Shown here: positions 34,266-45,538 of the stretch, piece by piece
Position numbering within the stretch: the stretch's first letter is position 1
Layout of the letters: the number at the start of each line of letters is the position of its first letter
Origin: FLUQ01 sp031550605
GTDB lineage: Bacteria; Desulfobacterota; Desulfovibrionia; Desulfovibrionales; Desulfovibrionaceae
Length of the DNA: 64,000 nucleotides
Assembly (NCBI GenBank): GCA_031550605.1
Contig: JAVBOK010000086.1
Location: 1-64,000, forward strand
Direction: 5' to 3'
Program-made: the position numbers and the translations under genes
The notes under the pieces: model-generated
The model's database searches: none
What the model was told of the DNA's origin: nothing
What the model saw: the letters and a program-made list of their open reading frames with translations, nothing else

Positions 34266-37200
34266 ATGCCCAAACGCGACGACATCCGCAGCATCATGAT
34301 CCTCGGGTCCGGCCCTATAGTCATCGGCCAGGCCTGCGAATTCGACTATTCCGGCACCCAGGGCTGCAAGGCCTTGCGCGAGGAAGGGTACCGCATCATT
34401 CTGCTCAACTCCAACCCGGCCACGGTGATGACCGATCCGGGTTTCAGCGACCGCACGTACCTTGAGCCGGTGAACATCCACATGGCCTCGGCCATCATCC
34501 GGCAGGAACGGCCCGACGCCCTGCTGCCCACTCTGGGCGGGCAGACGGCGCTCAATCTGGCCATGGAACTGCACGGCGGCGGCATCCTCGCCGAATGCGG
34601 GGTGGAAATGATCGGCGCGCGGCCGCATTCCATCGATCTGGCGGAAAATCGCGACAGTTTCCGTACGGCCATGCGGGGCATCGGCCTGGACATGCCCGCC
34701 GGCGGACTGGCCCGCACGACGGACGAGGCCGTGGCTCTGGTGAAGGTCACGGGTTTTCCGGCCATTGTGCGGCCTTCGTTCACCCTGGGGGGCACCGGCG
34801 GCGGCGTGGCCTACAATCTGGAAGAATTCCGCGATGTCGCGCGGGCGGGCATCGCGGCGTCCCCCATCGGCCAGATTCTGGTCGAAGAATCCGTGCTGGG
34901 CTGGAAGGAACTGGAACTGGAAGTGGTGCGCGATGCGGCGGACAACGCCATCGTTGTCTGCGGCATTGAAAACCTGGACCCCATGGGCGTGCACACGGGC
35001 GATTCCATCACCGTGGCCCCCATTCAGACTCTGTCGGATGCGGAATACCAGGCCCTGCGCGACGACGCCCTGGCCGTGGTGCGCGCGGTGGGCGTGGATA
35101 CGGGCGGCTGCAACGTGCAGTTCGCCGTGGACCCGTCCAGCGGCAGGCGGGTGATCATCGAAATGAATCCCAGGGTATCGCGCTCTTCCGCCCTGGCCTC
35201 CAAGGCCACGGGCTTTCCCATTGCCAGAGTGGCGGCGAAGCTGGCCGTGGGCTACCGGCTGGATGAGCTGAAAAACGACATCACCGGAACTTCCGCCTGT
35301 TTCGAACCGGCGCTGGATTACTGCGTGGTCAAGGCCCCGCGCTTCACCTTCGAGAAATTTGAAGGAGCGGATCCCGTGCTGGGGCCCCGGATGCAATCCG
35401 TGGGCGAAACCATGGCCCTGGGCGGCAATTTCCGCGAGGCGCTGCAGAAAGCATTGCGCGGTCTGGAAACGGGCCTGTCCGGGCTGGAGCCGCCGCCGCG
35501 GTCCGGCGATATCCCCGTATCCCGCGCCGAGCGCCTTTCCCGCCTGCGGAACAATTTGCACCGGACCGGGCCCGAGCGTCTGCCGGAACTGTATGAAGCC
35601 CTCGGTCTCGGACTCGGCCTGGACGAGGCCCGCGGCCTTACCGGCATCGACCCCTGGTTTCTGCTTCAGATTCAAAGCCTGCTGGATACCGAACGCCGCA
35701 TTCGCTCGGAATTTCTGCCCCTGCTGCTGCGGGAAGGCGACAAGCCCGGTCGGGAGTTGAAAAGCATGTGGCGGCATATCAAGGCCCAGGGGTTCAGCGA
35801 CGCGCGCATCGCGGCCCTGGCGCGGGAAGAACGGCCGGACGGGGATACGGGCGAGGAAACGGTGCGGGCCCTGCGCCTGGCCGCCGGGGTGCGGCCGGTT
35901 TTCCGCAGCGTGGACACCTGCGCCGGGGAATTCGCGGCCCTGACCCCCTATTTTTATTCCACCTTCGACGCCTCCGGCGAAGATCCGGCCCACATCCGGG
36001 CGGTGCGGACCGGGCGGGAAGGGGGCCGGACCATCATGATTCTGGGCGGCGGCCCCAACCGCATCGGACAGGGCATCGAATTTGACTACTGCTGCGTGCA
36101 GGCCGCCTTTCATCTGCGGGACATGGGCATCCGCACGATCATGGTCAATTCCAACCCCGAAACCGTATCCACGGATTTCGACACCGCGGACAGGCTGTAT
36201 TTCGAACCCCTGACGGCGGAGGACATCCTGGCCGTATGCGAGACGGAACAGCCGGACGGGGTGCTGGTCCAGTTCGGCGGCCAGACCCCCCTTAACCTGG
36301 CGGGCGCCCTGCAACGGGCCGGGGTGGTTATTGCCGGCACCCAGCCGCGGAACATCGCCCTGGCCGAAGACCGGGAGGCCTTCGCCGCCCTGGCCGCGGA
36401 ACTGGGTGTGCCCCAGCCGGCCAGCGGCACGGCCGCCAACGAGGAAGCCGCCTGCCGCATCGCCAAGGAAATAGGCTATCCGGTCATGGTCCGGCCGTCC
36501 TTTGTCCTGGGGGGGCGGGCCATGCGCATCATCCACGACGAGCAGGCCCTGCGGGACTATGTCGGGGGGAACGAACCCGGCCTGCGCCTGCGCTCCGGAT
36601 CGCCCATCCTGGTGGACAAGTTTCTGGAAGACGCCGTGGAAGTGGATGTGGACGCCGTGGCGGACGGAAAAGACGTGACCATTGCCGCGGTCATGGAGCA
36701 TATCGAACAGGCGGGCATCCATTCCGGCGATTCGTGCTGCTCCATTCCCACGCACACCTTGGGCGCGCGGGCTTTGCGCGCCATCCGCGAGTATACCAGA
36801 ACCCTGGGTCTGGCTCTGGGCACTGTCGGGCTTTTAAACATGCAGTTCGCCGTGCACCGGGGAAAAGTCCACATTCTGGAAGCCAACCCCAGGGCCTCGC
36901 GCACGGTGCCTTTCGTGTCCAAGGCCACGGGGGTTTCGGTGGCGGGCATCGCCGCGCAGGTCATGGCCGGCCGGACTCTGGCCCAGGTCAAATTCACGGC
37001 CGAGCCGGAACTGCGCTACCATGCGGTGAAGGAAGCGGTTTTCCCCTTTGAGCGCTTTCCCGGCGCCACTGTGGAACTGGGTCCGGAAATGCGATCCACG
37101 GGCGAAGTCATGGGCATCGACCGCAGTTTCGGCATGGCCTTTCTGATGGCCCAGGCCGCGGCATACACCCGCATTCCTTACGAGGGCGGCGTGATCCTCT

Positions 37201-37625
37201 CGGTATCCGACCGGGACAAGGCCGCCCTGGTTCCTCTGGCGGCCGGGCTGGAAGAGCTGGGATTTGCCTTGTACGCCACGCCCGGCACCGGGCAGATTCT
37301 GGCGGAGCGGAGCATACGCACGAAAGAAGTGGCCAAGATCGGGCCGAAACGGCCGCATATTCTGGATCTGTTGCGCAACGGCGACATCCGGATGATCGTC
37401 AACACCGTCAGCGGGCCGCATTCCGCCCGCGACGCCACGCCCATCCGCTCGGAAGCCATATCCCGCCGCATCACGCTGCTGACCACGCTGACCGCTTTGG
37501 CCGCCGCCGTGGAAGGCCTGAAAGCGCGGCTGACCGACCGGCGCACCGTGGCTCCGCTGCAGGATTATTACGCCGGCCTGGTGCAAGGCAAAACGCCGCG
37601 CCGGGCACACGGGCCGGAACGCTAG
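34266..37625 (+). CDS. carB: Carbamoyl-phosphate synthase, large subunit
   Basis: A 1119-residue synthetase with two duplicated ATP-grasp halves. The first half has G-S-G-P-I-V-I-G-Q-A (about 15-24); the second has G-G-G-P-N-R-I-G-Q-G-I-E at about 593-604. A C-terminal allosteric domain (about 970-1119) is present. The slightly greater length than E. coli CarB (1073) is spread in the linker region. GGAGG lies nine bases before the ATG. Confidence 0.95.
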   Translation: MPKRDDIRSIMILGSGPIVIGQACEFDYSGTQGCKALREEGYRIILLNSNPATVMTDPGFSDRTYLEPVNIHMASAIIRQERPDALLPTLGGQTALNLAMELHGGGILAECGVEMIGARPHSIDLAENRDSFRTAMRGIGLDMPAGGLARTTDEAVALVKVTGFPAIVRPSFTLGGTGGGVAYNLEEFRDVARAGIAASPIGQILVEESVLGWKELELEVVRDAADNAIVVCGIENLDPMGVHTGDSITVAPIQTLSDAEYQALRDDALAVVRAVGVDTGGCNVQFAVDPSSGRRVIIEMNPRVSRSSALASKATGFPIARVAAKLAVGYRLDELKNDITGTSACFEPALDYCVVKAPRFTFEKFEGADPVLGPRMQSVGETMALGGNFREALQKALRGLETGLSGLEPPPRSGDIPVSRAERLSRLRNNLHRTGPERLPELYEALGLGLGLDEARGLTGIDPWFLLQIQSLLDTERRIRSEFLPLLLREGDKPGRELKSMWRHIKAQGFSDARIAALAREERPDGDTGEETVRALRLAAGVRPVFRSVDTCAGEFAALTPYFYSTFDASGEDPAHIRAVRTGREGGRTIMILGGGPNRIGQGIEFDYCCVQAAFHLRDMGIRTIMVNSNPETVSTDFDTADRLYFEPLTAEDILAVCETEQPDGVLVQFGGQTPLNLAGALQRAGVVIAGTQPRNIALAEDREAFAALAAELGVPQPASGTAANEEAACRIAKEIGYPVMVRPSFVLGGRAMRIIHDEQALRDYVGGNEPGLRLRSGSPILVDKFLEDAVEVDVDAVADGKDVTIAAVMEHIEQAGIHSGDSCCSIPTHTLGARALRAIREYTRTLGLALGTVGLLNMQFAVHRGKVHILEANPRASRTVPFVSKATGVSVAGIAAQVMAGRTLAQVKFTAEPELRYHAVKEAVFPFERFPGATVELGPEMRSTGEVMGIDRSFGMAFLMAQAAAYTRIPYEGGVILSVSDRDKAALVPLAAGLEELGFALYATPGTGQILAERSIRTKEVAKIGPKRPHILDLLRNGDIRMIVNTVSGPHSARDATPIRSEAISRRITLLTTLTALAAAVEGLKARLTDRRTVAPLQDYYAGLVQGKTPRRAHGPER

Positions 37626-37738
37626 GGAAAAGCGCTTTCGGGATTTTTCGTGCGCCGGTTTCCAAAAAAGAGAAAACGCGGCCGTTGGCACAGTTTTTTG
37701 GGGCGACAGGTTGCCATGCGGGCGCAGGCGGCGTTCCC

Positions 37739-37779
37739 TGCCGCCGGTATGCGCCGGAGTGGGCGTGCCTTTGCAGACC
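37739..37779 (+). repeat. 41-base dispersed repeat, copy 1
   Basis: Identical at 37 of 41 positions to 60399-60439 on the same strand. The shared run GGGCGTGCCTTTGCA is exact. Confidence 0.65.
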
Positions 37780-37799
37780 GCGGCTGGACGGGGTTTGTC

Positions 37800-37930
37800 A
37801 TCGATGGGAAAAACACTCTTTTCCCGGATGAGGCCGGACCGGCTTGTCCCGGAGGCACGCGGCGCTGTGCGCTTGCGGGCGGACGCTCCGCTGCGCCACA
37901 TCTCCGCCGGGGTATTTCGCCGCGGGAACG
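37800..37930 (+). repeat. Dispersed intergenic repeat, copy B
   Basis: Shares CTTTTCCCGGATG, then GGCACGCGGCGCTGTGCGCT and GCGGGCGGA, in the same order and spacing as copies A (23299-23430) and C (57061-57200, reverse). It is less similar to them than they are to each other. Confidence 0.6.
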
Positions 37931-37946
37931 CTCCCGGTGCTGCGCG

Positions 37947-40067
<2,121 letters not shown>

Positions 40068-40242
40068 TCAAGCTCCCTGTCTGCCCGCCGGAGGCGAGGA
40101 CGAACGCGGTTTTTTCCCCATGCGGAATCTATATAGGAAGACAGCGAGAATTGGAAACCCATTCACCCGGCCGGATTTTCCCGCGCAATGCCCAGCCGGA
40201 GCCTTCTTCGCGTTTTCTCTATGGGCACCGCCGTGAACCGGG

Positions 40243-40273
40243 CGGCCGGGCCCGGAAATTCCGGACCCGGCCG
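40243..40273. terminator. GC-rich hairpin after cstA
   Basis: Arms CGGCCGGGCCCGGAA and a complement with one G-T pair, with a one-base loop. It lies just beyond the cstA stop on the minus strand. There is no U-run, so it may be a weak terminator or a 3'-end stem. Confidence 0.5.
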
Positions 40274-40298
40274 CGCATTTCCTGTCCGCGGGAAATTG

Positions 40299-42086
40299 TT
40301 ACGCCCGCGTCCCTTCCGGCGCGACGTCCTTGCCTTCGCGCACGCGCTGGAAATTCCTGAAGGCCATGTACACCACGCCCATGGCCAGGCCCAGGCAGAG
40401 CACGTCCATGACCAGCAGGGTCAGCGGGCCGGAAAGGGCGGCGCCGCTCCGAATCTGGGCGACGAACTTCTGCAGCAGCAGCAGCAGCGCGGCAATGGTG
40501 GTCAGTACCATGAACAGGGCCGGGATGATGGTGAACCAGGCCTGACGGCGGCGCTTGAGCAGCCAGGAAGAGACCGCCAGCAGGGTCAGGGCGGCCAGCA
40601 ACTGGTTGGTGGTGGCGAACAGGGGCCAGAGCATGGTGAAGGCGTTGTTCCAGGCCAGCCACAGCATCAGCAGCACGGACAGGCCGGAGTTGAACCATGC
40701 GGTGCGCATGGCCGCCGGAACGGCGCCCTTGAACAGCACGTTCCAGAGTTCCTCGAACAGGTAACGGTTCAGGCGCACGGCCGCGTCAAGAGTGGTCACC
40801 ACAAAGCCTTCCACCATCAGAATGCCGAACACCGTGCCGTAATGGGTGGGAAGGCCCAGGGTCTTGTTCAGCATCAGGCCCATGCTCAGCGAAAAGGCCA
40901 GGATGGGATTGGACGATCCCATGCCCGGATCGGGCCAGACCAGACGCATGTAATCGGCATGGGACAGGGCGGCGCAAACCACCAGCACGGTGCCGGTGGC
41001 CAGAACGCCTTCCAGGATCATGGCGTTGTAGCCGATTTTGCGGGCCTGGCTTTCCTTGGCCAGTTGCTTGGAAGTGGTGCCCGTGGATACCAGGGAATGG
41101 AAGCCCGATACCGCGCCGCAGGCCACGGTGATGAACAGGAAGGGCCAGATGAAGCTCAGCTTGGCGGTGCCGGCTTCCACGGCCAGGGGGGGCATCTGCA
41201 CGGTGACGCCCTGGAAACCGCCGGCGATTACCACGGCGAAAAGGGCGAAGATGCCCACATACAGGATCTGCACGTTGATAAAGTCGCGCGGCTGCAGGAT
41301 CAGCCACACCGGCAGCCCGGAAGCCAGCATGACGTATGCGGCCAGGATCAGCATCCAGATTTTGGGGTTGGCCGTCACCGGCATCGTCATGCCCGCCTGG
41401 ATGGAGCCGAAGGCCACAACGGCGGCAACCACGTACCCCAGGGTGATGTTCATGTTGCGCTTGTAAATGTAATAGCCCAGGATCGGCGCAAAGGCGGTGA
41501 TGATGATGACCGAGGTGGAGGCGATGCCGCCGATGACGCCGTGGACCACATCGCCTTTCTGCACGGTGTGCAGCAGGGTCTGGTCCGCGGGAAGACCCAG
41601 CAGCGCCAGAGGCGCGGTGCTGGTCAGGGCCTGCACGGTCATGGACAGAAAGGCGGAGGTGACCAGCACCAGCAGCAGAATGGCGAAGCAGATGAACAGG
41701 AAAAATCCGCTGGTTCCCAGGGTGCTGCGGGTCACTTCGGCGATGGAGCGGCCCCGTTCCCGGATGCTGACGAACAGGGACGCGAAATCATGGACCGCGC
41801 CGATCAGCACGGAGCCCACCAGGATCCACAGCCAGACCGGCATGTAGCCGAACAGGATGGCCACGGTGGGCCCGACAATGGGACCCGCCCCGGCAATGGC
41901 CGAAAAGTGGTGCCCGAACAGGATGCTGAACTTGGTGGGCACGTAATCTTTGCCGTCGTTATAGGTTTCAGCCGGCGTGGCCCGCGAGGGGTCTTCTCCC
42001 ATCCAGCGGGCGACCAGGCGTCCGTAAACGCTGGCCCCGAGGATGAAAATGGCCGTCGATATGAGAAGCATGATGAGAATGTTCAT
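40299..42086 (-). CDS. cstA: CstA-family carbon starvation protein (putative pyruvate or peptide carrier)
   Basis: A 595-residue integral membrane protein with about 15 helices, the short CstA form (E. coli CstA 701, BtsT 716). Family motifs include H-H-F-S-A-I-A-G-A-G-P-I-V-G-P near residue 59-73 and the later G-F-H-S-L-V-S-T-G-T-T-S-K. CstA and BtsT take up pyruvate and/or peptides; which applies here is open. The ATG at 42086 has GAGGGAAG six bases upstream; the frame runs to 42143 without support. It is transcribed away from and downstream of the XRE regulator, with no obvious operon partner. Confidence 0.9.
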   Translation of the reverse strand: MNILIMLLISTAIFILGASVYGRLVARWMGEDPSRATPAETYNDGKDYVPTKFSILFGHHFSAIAGAGPIVGPTVAILFGYMPVWLWILVGSVLIGAVHDFASLFVSIRERGRSIAEVTRSTLGTSGFFLFICFAILLLVLVTSAFLSMTVQALTSTAPLALLGLPADQTLLHTVQKGDVVHGVIGGIASTSVIIITAFAPILGYYIYKRNMNITLGYVVAAVVAFGSIQAGMTMPVTANPKIWMLILAAYVMLASGLPVWLILQPRDFINVQILYVGIFALFAVVIAGGFQGVTVQMPPLAVEAGTAKLSFIWPFLFITVACGAVSGFHSLVSTGTTSKQLAKESQARKIGYNAMILEGVLATGTVLVVCAALSHADYMRLVWPDPGMGSSNPILAFSLSMGLMLNKTLGLPTHYGTVFGILMVEGFVVTTLDAAVRLNRYLFEELWNVLFKGAVPAAMRTAWFNSGLSVLLMLWLAWNNAFTMLWPLFATTNQLLAALTLLAVSSWLLKRRRQAWFTIIPALFMVLTTIAALLLLLQKFVAQIRSGAALSGPLTLLVMDVLCLGLAMGVVYMAFRNFQRVREGKDVAPEGTRA

Positions 42087-42218
42087 ACTCTTCCCTCGTC
42101 CTGCAACAGGGTTGCGCATCGTGCATTGACATACGCCTGGCAAATATAAATACGCCCGGTGCCCGACAAGCGCAATAATGGAAAAGGATTTCAGCGGGCT
42201 TGCGGATACGTCGCGCCG

Positions 42219-43178
42219 CTACCCCGTGCGGGCGATTTCCGCGCCGGTGACGGCGCTGTCGTGGCCGGGCAGGGCGGCTATCTCCCGGCGCAGCGCTGCG
42301 GACTGGAGCAAATCGAGCAGGGCCGCGACCGGAGGCGTTGCCTCCAGATGCGCCGGCACCACGAGGTCGCAACGGACGGCGGCCAGCGGCACGAAGAAAA
42401 GTCCGAAGGCCTCGGCCACGGAGCGCAGTCCCAGGGCCGCGTCGGCCTTGCCTTTGGCCACCAGGCGCGCGCCTTCGCCGTGGGAGCGGACAATCGCGCC
42501 GTGCTCGCCCAGAACGGAGGCGGGCACGCCGGCCTTGCGCAACTGCGCGTCCAGCAGGGCGCGCAAGGCCGCACCCGGTTCCCTTGTGGCGAACCGCGCG
42601 CCGCAACGGGCGATGTCTGACGCCGAGCGGATGGCCAGGGGGTTTCCCGCGGCGACCATCAGCCCTTCCTCCATAAGCGAAAAGCCGAGGACGCGGCAGG
42701 GAAGGCCGGGCAGGAATTCGCGCACGGCCGCCACGTTGGCCCGTTCTTCCTCGTCGTCATGAAAATGCGTGGTCGCCGCGTGCGCCCCGCCCAAGGCCAG
42801 AGCGCCCAGCGCCCGCCGGCTGGAAGCGAACAGGTGCCGGAATACGGTCCGGGGCAGAACACGAAGGAGATGCGCGCCGAGCAGTTCCAGAGCCGGGTCG
42901 CAGCCCATGACCAGCAGCCCGGATTCCCCGGGGCCGCTCCTGCCGGATGGAACGGGAACGGGAGAGACGGACGGCGCAAACAGATCTTCCACGCTGCAGC
43001 CGAACAAGCGGGCCAGGCTCAGGGCCACGCCCGTGTTGGGCAGGTACCGGCCGGATTCCATGTCGTACACGGCCTGGCGGCGGACCCGGATTTTTTGGGC
43101 CAGTTCGTCCTGGGACCAGCCGTTGCGCAGGCGGTAGGCCTTGACGGCGCAACGGGCATCGGGAACGCGTCGGGGCAT
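42219..43178 (-). CDS. XRE-family regulator with a C-terminal substrate-binding-like domain
   Basis: A 319-residue DNA-binding protein. An N-terminal XRE helix-turn-helix (about 12-66, including W-S-Q-D-E-L-A-Q-K and a Q-A-V-Y-D-M-E-S-G-R region) is joined to a periplasmic-binding-protein-like domain (about 85-305) without a signal peptide. This domain pair is found in regulators linked to molybdate or tungstate genes and substitutes for the TOBE domains of ModE. It is divergent from modA, with 147 bases between the starts, so control of modABC by bound oxyanion is the natural reading. The start was set at 43178 by AGGAG six bases upstream; the frame goes to 43202. It could also act on other Mo genes. 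Confidence 0.82.
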   Translation of the reverse strand: MPRRVPDARCAVKAYRLRNGWSQDELAQKIRVRRQAVYDMESGRYLPNTGVALSLARLFGCSVEDLFAPSVSPVPVPSGRSGPGESGLLVMGCDPALELLGAHLLRVLPRTVFRHLFASSRRALGALALGGAHAATTHFHDDEEERANVAAVREFLPGLPCRVLGFSLMEEGLMVAAGNPLAIRSASDIARCGARFATREPGAALRALLDAQLRKAGVPASVLGEHGAIVRSHGEGARLVAKGKADAALGLRSVAEAFGLFFVPLAAVRCDLVVPAHLEATPPVAALLDLLQSAALRREIAALPGHDSAVTGAEIARTG

Positions 43179-43240
43179 GGGGGCTCCTGCGGGGGGGGGC
43201 ATGGCCCGGGAATGCTCCGACTCCAGGTGCGCCTATCCCC

Positions 43241-43269
43241 TTGACTTCACTTTTTAGCACGGGCATGAT
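43241..43269 (+). promoter_or_regulatory. Sigma-70 promoter for modABC
   Basis: TTGACT at 43241-43246, a 17-base spacer and CATGAT at 43264-43269. The predicted start of transcription (about 43276) is a few bases before the palindrome at 43280. Confidence 0.5.
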
Positions 43270-43279
43270 CCGGAATCAA

Positions 43280-43297
43280 TGACGTGTTAACACGTCA
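43280..43297. promoter_or_regulatory. Operator-like palindrome between the regulator and modA
   Basis: Perfect 18-base palindrome TGACGTGTTAACACGTCA immediately downstream of the modA promoter, where a bound protein would block transcription. It is the only strong palindrome in the 147-base gap. Binding by the divergent XRE-type regulator is inferred. Confidence 0.6.
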
Positions 43298-43325
43298 AAA
43301 ATTCATCTTCAACCCGGAGTTGCCT

Positions 43326-44123
43326 ATGGGGTCTGCACGGTGGGCGCGGGTATGCGCGGGTATTGTGCTGGCCGGATTCTGGATTCTGGGAGGGGTTCTT
43401 CCGCAAACGGCGGGCGCGGCGCAGCCGGAGATAACGGTGTTCGCCGCCGCCTCCACCACCAACGCCGTCAACAAGATCGGGGCGTTGTACGCGGCCAGGG
43501 GCCTGGGCGGCATCAAGGCATCTTTCGCCTCGTCCTCCACTCTGGCCAAGCAGATTGAGCAGGGCGCGCCGGCGGACGTGTTTTTGTCCGCCAACGTCGA
43601 GTGGGCCGACTATCTTGAGAAGAAGAACCTGCTGGACGCGGGCAGCCGGGTAAACCTGCTGCGCAACCGCATTGTGCTGATCGTGCCCGGGGCCAGCCCG
43701 GCAAAGGCCGTTGATCTGAAACCCGGCGTGTCCCTGTTGCCGCTTCTGGGCAAGGACGGCCGTCTGGCCGTGGGCGACCCGCAGCATGTGCCCGTGGGCA
43801 TGTACGCTAAAAAGGCCCTGGAAAGCCTCGGGGCCTGGGATGCGGTGCAAAACCGCCTGGCCCCCTCGAAGGACGTGCGCGCGGGCATGGCCCTGGTGGA
43901 ACGGGGCGAAGCGCCCCTGGGTCTGGTCTATGCAAGCGACGCGGCTGTTTCCGGCGGCGTGCGCGTCATCGGCGTCTTTCCGGCGGGCAGCCATCCGGAA
44001 GTCGTCTATCCCGTCGCGGCCGTCGCCGGAAAACGGACGGCGGCGGCCAGGGCCTTCATTGCGTTCCTCGGCTCGCCCGAGGCAAAAGCCATTTTTAAAA
44101 AGTACGGGTTTGAAGGGCTGTGA
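43326..44123 (+). CDS. modA: Molybdate ABC transporter, substrate-binding protein
   Basis: A 265-residue periplasmic protein with a signal peptide ending near A-G-A-A (about 30). ModA signatures are A-A-A-S-T-T-N-A, S-S-S-T-L-A-K-Q-I, G-A-P-A-D-V-F-L-S-A and the G-D-P-Q-H-V-P-V-G-M-Y oxyanion-pocket segment. The ATG at 43326 follows GGAG by six bases; the frame extends to 43284. It captures molybdate, possibly also tungstate, for ModBC. It ends inside the modB start. Confidence 0.95.
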   Translation: MGSARWARVCAGIVLAGFWILGGVLPQTAGAAQPEITVFAAASTTNAVNKIGALYAARGLGGIKASFASSSTLAKQIEQGAPADVFLSANVEWADYLEKKNLLDAGSRVNLLRNRIVLIVPGASPAKAVDLKPGVSLLPLLGKDGRLAVGDPQHVPVGMYAKKALESLGAWDAVQNRLAPSKDVRAGMALVERGEAPLGLVYASDAAVSGGVRVIGVFPAGSHPEVVYPVAAVAGKRTAAARAFIAFLGSPEAKAIFKKYGFEGL

Positions 44124-44821
44124 CGGATTTTTTTCAACTCACTCCGGCTGAACGCGACGCCTTGCTGCTGAGCCTGCGCGTGGCGTTCTGGGCCGTGGCG
44201 TTGAGCCTGCCGCCGGGCGTTCTGACGGCCTGGATCCTGTCCCGGCTGCATTTTCCCGGCAAACGCCTGCTGGACGGCCTGGTCCACCTGCCCCTGGTCC
44301 TGCCGCCGGTGGTCATCGGCTATCTGCTGTTGCTCGCCCTTGGCCGCAACGGGGGTATCGGATCTTTTCTGTACGCCCGGTTGGGCATTACCCTGGCCTT
44401 TCAGTGGAAAGGCGCCGTACTGGCTTCCGCGGTCATGGCTTTCCCGTTGCTGGTGCGGGCCATCCGCCTGTCCCTGGACGCCGCGGACCGGGGAATCGAA
44501 GCCGCGGCCCGTACCCTGGGGGCCGGGCCGTGGCGGGTCTTTTTCACCGTGACCCTGCCCCTGGCCCTGCCCGGCGTGATTAGCGGCGCCGTGCTGGCTT
44601 TTGCCCGCAGCCTGGGGGAATTCGGGGCCACGATCATGTTTGTGTCCAATATTCCGGGCGAAACGCAGACTCTGCCCCTGGCCCTGTACACCCTGACCCA
44701 GGTGCCCGACGGAGAGGCAGGGGCCATGCGCTTGTGCATCCTGGCGGTGCTTGTGGCCATGGGAGCATTGTTTTGTTCCGAACTGCTGGCCCGCAAATAC
44801 GCGGCCGCGCTGGAGCGTTGA
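44120..44821 (+). CDS. modB: Molybdate ABC transporter, permease
   Basis: A 233-residue integral membrane protein with five to six helices and the ModB signature S-L-G-E-F-G-A-T-I-M-F-V in the cytoplasmic coupling loop. Translation starts at a GTG at 44120, which overlaps the modA stop, so the two are coupled. modC follows three bases later. Confidence 0.94.
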   Translation: MTDFFQLTPAERDALLLSLRVAFWAVALSLPPGVLTAWILSRLHFPGKRLLDGLVHLPLVLPPVVIGYLLLLALGRNGGIGSFLYARLGITLAFQWKGAVLASAVMAFPLLVRAIRLSLDAADRGIEAAARTLGAGPWRVFFTVTLPLALPGVISGAVLAFARSLGEFGATIMFVSNIPGETQTLPLALYTLTQVPDGEAGAMRLCILAVLVAMGALFCSELLARKYAAALER

Positions 44822-44824
44822 ACC

Positions 44825-45466
44825 ATGCGGGTCAGGCTGCGCCGCCGCCAGGGGCATTTCGACCTGGATTTGCGCTTTGAGGGCGCGCCTTGCGGCGTCA
44901 CCGCCCTGTGCGGGCCGTCGGGCGCGGGGAAAACCTCGGTCATCGCCATGATCGCCGGGCTGATCCGGCCCGATGCCGGTTCCATTGTCATTGGCGGCCG
45001 CTGCCTGTTCGATTCGGAACTGGGCGTCAATCTGCCCCCGGAAAAACGGCGCGTCGGGTGCGTGTTTCAGGACGGCCGGCTGTTCCCGCATCTTTCCGTG
45101 CGCTCTAACCTGTGCTACGGCATGAACCTGATCCCCGCGGCGCGGCGGCGCGTTTCTCTGGATCAGGCCGTGGACCTGCTGGGCATGGGGCATCTGCTGG
45201 AGCGGCGGCCCAAAAATCTTTCGGGCGGCGAAAAGCAGCGCGTGGCCATCGGCCGGGCTCTGCTGGCTTCGCCTTCCCTTCTGCTGATGGACGAGCCGTT
45301 GGCCTCGCTGGACGAGGAGCGCAAAGCGGAATTGCTGCCCTTCATCAAACGGATCAACCGGGAATTTTTGGTGCCCGTCCTGTACGTCAGCCACGCCATG
45401 GACGAGGTGCGCGCCCTGGCCGATACCGTGATCCGGCTGCGCGACGGCCGGGTGGCGGAAGAATAG
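44825..45466 (+). CDS. modC: Molybdate ABC transporter, ATP-binding protein without TOBE domain
   Basis: A 213-residue ATPase. Walker A G-P-S-G-A-G-K-T (about 30-37), signature L-S-G-G-E-K-Q-R, Walker B L-L-L-M-D-E-P and the H-loop S-H-A-M-D-E are present. Most ModC proteins are about 350 residues with a C-terminal TOBE domain binding molybdate; here the protein ends after the ATPase domain, with the stop in clear coding sequence, so trans-inhibition through TOBE cannot occur. The start at 44825 is three bases after the modB stop. Confidence 0.92.
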   Translation: MRVRLRRRQGHFDLDLRFEGAPCGVTALCGPSGAGKTSVIAMIAGLIRPDAGSIVIGGRCLFDSELGVNLPPEKRRVGCVFQDGRLFPHLSVRSNLCYGMNLIPAARRRVSLDQAVDLLGMGHLLERRPKNLSGGEKQRVAIGRALLASPSLLLMDEPLASLDEERKAELLPFIKRINREFLVPVLYVSHAMDEVRALADTVIRLRDGRVAEE

Positions 45467-45538
45467 CGGGCGCGGCGGAAGTCGGAAATGCGGCGGAAGG
45501 CGCCTGCCGCCGGGCATATTTTTTTCAGAGAGGCGATC

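Larger units (their letters stand above)
37626..37946. other. Intergenic region with dispersed repeats
   Basis: A 321-base gap between the convergent genes carB and the sensor kinase. It holds a short palindrome just past carB (AAAGCGCTTT, near 37632) and two repeat segments, 37739-37779 and 37800-37930, shared with other intergenic places. Short open frames here are repeat sequence, not genes. Confidence 0.55.

Noticed and set aside
33117..36755. 1212-codon frame opposite carA and carB
   Set aside because: Antisense shadow of two clear genes; its composition is dominated by His, Gly, Gln and Arg with no motifs.
42143..42169. Possible sigma-70 promoter before cstA (TTGTCG and TATATT on the minus strand)
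   Set aside because: The spacer is only 15 bases and the -35 box is poor.
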